Source of the DNA: Bacteroidota bacterium | Lineage (GTDB): Bacteria > Bacteroidota > Bacteroidia > UBA8524 | Length of the DNA: 7,091 bases | Assembly: GCA_003531115.1 (NCBI GenBank) | Contig: DQHT01000120.1 | Location: forward strand, 1 to 7,091 | Reading direction: 5' to 3' | Part shown: piece after piece, positions 5,634 through 7,091 of the stretch | Position numbering within the stretch: the first letter of the stretch is position 1 | Layout of the letters: each line of letters begins with the position of its first letter | The notes under the pieces: model-generated | What the model was told of the DNA's origin: nothing | Databases searched by the model: none | Seen by the model: only the letters and a program-made list of their open reading frames with translations | Translations under genes and position numbers: made by a program

Positions 5634-7037
5634 ATGCGAATAAGCTTTTATGGTGCTGCCAGATTGGTTACCGGCAGCAAACATCTTATAGAAACAGAGT
5701 CGGGTCTGCGTGTATTGCTCGACTGTGGATTATTTCAGGGTGGCGGTTCCGACTCTCATGAGTTGAACCGCCACTTTGGCTTTGATCCGGCCAGTATCGA
5801 CCATGTGGTTTTGTCGCATGCGCATATCGATCATTCCGGACTTTTACCCCGACTGGTAGCCCAGGGCTTTGAAGGAAAAATATGGACCACTCCGGCCAGT
5901 GTCGACCTCTGTGAGATCATGCTGATGGATTCGGCCTATATTCAGGAAAACGACCTACGGAGGGTCAATGAACGCCGCAAACGCCGGGGTGAAAGTATCC
6001 TTGATCCCTTGTATACGGTTGACGATGTGGAAAAAACCCTGACCCATTTCCGTGAAGTCGGCTATAGGCAGGAACATCGCCTGAACGATGAATTCAGCTT
6101 TACCTTTTACGACAGTGGTCATATCATCGGCAGTGCCGGGATTTATATGGAAATTGTAGAATCCACCGGCAGGGAAACCATCTTTTTTACGGGAGATATC
6201 GGTCGTAAAGGCGATATCATCCTGCATGATCCGGAACCTTTCCCCCAGGCAAATTTTATCATTTGTGAATCGACATATGGCGATCGCCTGCACGACGACG
6301 CCAGCCATGCGGCAGCGCAACTTTTAAGAACTGTGTATGAAACCTGTGTGATCAACAAAGGCAAAGTCATCATCCCGGCATTTAGCGTTGACCGTACCCA
6401 GGAGATCATCTATATGCTCGACAAAATGCACTCAGAAGGGAAATTGCCTGCCATCGAGGTTTTTGTGGATAGTCCGCTTTCGGTTAAAGCCACCAAAGTG
6501 ATGCAAAAACATGAGGCTGACTTTAACCCGGCCATCCTCGAGTATATCAAAAAAGACGGGGATGCATTTTGTTTTCCGGGCTTGCATTATATCACCGAGG
6601 TGGAAGCTTCGAAAGCGCTGAACCACCGGAAAGAACCCTGTATCATCATTTCGGCTTCAGGAATGGCAGAAGCGGGTAGGGTGAAACACCATATTTTCAA
6701 TTCCATAGAAAAAGAAAAAAACTGCATCCTGATCGTTGGTTATGCTTCGCCAAGTAGTTTGGGTGGTGCCCTCAGAAGGGGTGAAAAGCTGGTTCGTATC
6801 TTTGGAAAAGACCTGGAAGTAAAAGCCCGGGTGGAAGTAATGGATGCATTCAGTGCCCATGCCGATTACCTGGAAATGTTGGAATACTTGTCTTGTCAGG
6901 ATGCTTCAAAAGTCAGCAAGGTCTTTTTGGTGCACGGCGAATACGATACCCAGATGGCCTTTAAACTTAAATTGATCGAAGCGGGTTTTTATCATATCGA
7001 AATTCCTGAACTGGGCGATACCTACGAACATCCATGA
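5634..7037 (+). CDS. Metallo-beta-lactamase/beta-CASP family RNase-like protein
   Basis: A 467-residue protein with the full set of motifs of the CPSF73-like/beta-CASP nuclease group. The metallo-beta-lactamase motifs are D30 (LLDCGLFQG), HAHIDH at 62-67, H163 (SGHIIGSA) and D188 (FTGDIGR). The beta-CASP motifs are A at E212 (CESTYGDR), B at H409 (FSAHAD) and C at H434 (LVHGE). SASGMAEAGRV at 340-350 is also typical. All metal ligands are present, so it should be an active zinc-dependent hydrolase, most likely an RNA endo- or exonuclease. Length is normal for the bacterial family. The start is supported by the conserved opening FYGAARLVTGS. The gene follows the coiled-coil gene by 6 bp and overlaps the next start, so it sits in the middle of a compact unit. 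The protein is cytoplasmic, with no signal peptide. Confidence 0.95.
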   Translation: MRISFYGAARLVTGSKHLIETESGLRVLLDCGLFQGGGSDSHELNRHFGFDPASIDHVVLSHAHIDHSGLLPRLVAQGFEGKIWTTPASVDLCEIMLMDSAYIQENDLRRVNERRKRRGESILDPLYTVDDVEKTLTHFREVGYRQEHRLNDEFSFTFYDSGHIIGSAGIYMEIVESTGRETIFFTGDIGRKGDIILHDPEPFPQANFIICESTYGDRLHDDASHAAAQLLRTVYETCVINKGKVIIPAFSVDRTQEIIYMLDKMHSEGKLPAIEVFVDSPLSVKATKVMQKHEADFNPAILEYIKKDGDAFCFPGLHYITEVEASKALNHRKEPCIIISASGMAEAGRVKHHIFNSIEKEKNCILIVGYASPSSLGGALRRGEKLVRIFGKDLEVKARVEVMDAFSAHADYLEMLEYLSCQDASKVSKVFLVHGEYDTQMAFKLKLIEAGFYHIEIPELGDTYEHP

Positions 7038-7091
7038 ACGATACCTCACACAAAAAAAGAAACCTCTTTCTGGTAATGGGAGCGTTTTTCC
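7034..7091 (+). CDS. Start of a downstream gene with hydrophobic N-terminus (partial)
   Basis: The ATG at 7034 overlaps the TGA of the RNase gene as ATGA, and the frame is open to the window edge for 19 codons (MNDTSHKKRNLFLVMGAFF). A basic segment followed by a hydrophobic one suggests a membrane or exported protein. The opening is reminiscent of the YhhQ/VUT queuosine-precursor transporter family of Bacteroidota, but 19 residues are too few to assign it. The overlap implies translational coupling with the RNase gene. Confidence 0.65.
   Translation, partial: MNDTSHKKRNLFLVMGAFF

Noticed and set aside
5361..5684. Minus-strand open frames inside the coiled-coil gene
   Set aside because: They are antisense to the C-terminal domain of a well-formed gene and have low-complexity translations.
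5955..6860. Minus-strand open frames inside the RNase gene
   Set aside because: The plus strand carries all metallo-beta-lactamase and beta-CASP motifs in one frame; the antisense frames are by-products.

Overview
The window looks like chromosomal DNA of a member of the Bacteroidota. The grounds are the protein types (an OmpA-domain envelope protein with other modules typical of the phylum, a DinB/YfiT-like protein, a nitrilase-family amidohydrolase), the near absence of Shine-Dalgarno sequences, weak TAnnTTTG-like promoter elements, and intergenic palindromes and pyrimidine-rich repeats of a kind I recall from this phylum. No search was run, so the assignment is inference.

Left part (1-2364), all genes on the minus strand. 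An AT-rich, unrecognised exported protein gene (132-692) lies at the left. A gene-poor stretch (693-1084) follows. It holds a degenerate piece resembling the 3' end of a tRNA, two consecutive REP-like inverted repeats and a C/T-rich tandem-repeat tract. The last of these runs into the stop codon of a nitrilase-family hydrolase (1085-1840). That gene is the downstream member of a two-gene unit led by a DinB-superfamily protein (1846-2364), with a 5-bp gap.

Right part (2456-7091), all genes on the plus strand, divergent from the DinB gene across a 91-bp region. A 690-residue secreted protein carries an OmpA-type peptidoglycan-binding domain directly after its signal peptide, then a ZU5-like beta region, a proline-rich hinge, a long charged helical region and a conserved C-terminal domain. 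After a 163-bp spacer with small repeats and hairpins comes a tightly packed unit of three genes. The first is a membrane-anchored coiled-coil protein, the second a metallo-beta-lactamase/beta-CASP RNase (6-bp gap), and the third the first 19 codons of a protein with a hydrophobic N-terminus, starting by ATGA overlap.

No CRISPR array, complete RNA gene, transposase, integrase or recognisable defence system is present. The points most worth a second look are the repeat and tRNA-fragment cluster at 753-1086, the unusual domain order of the OmpA protein, and the coupling of a membrane coiled-coil protein to a beta-CASP nuclease.
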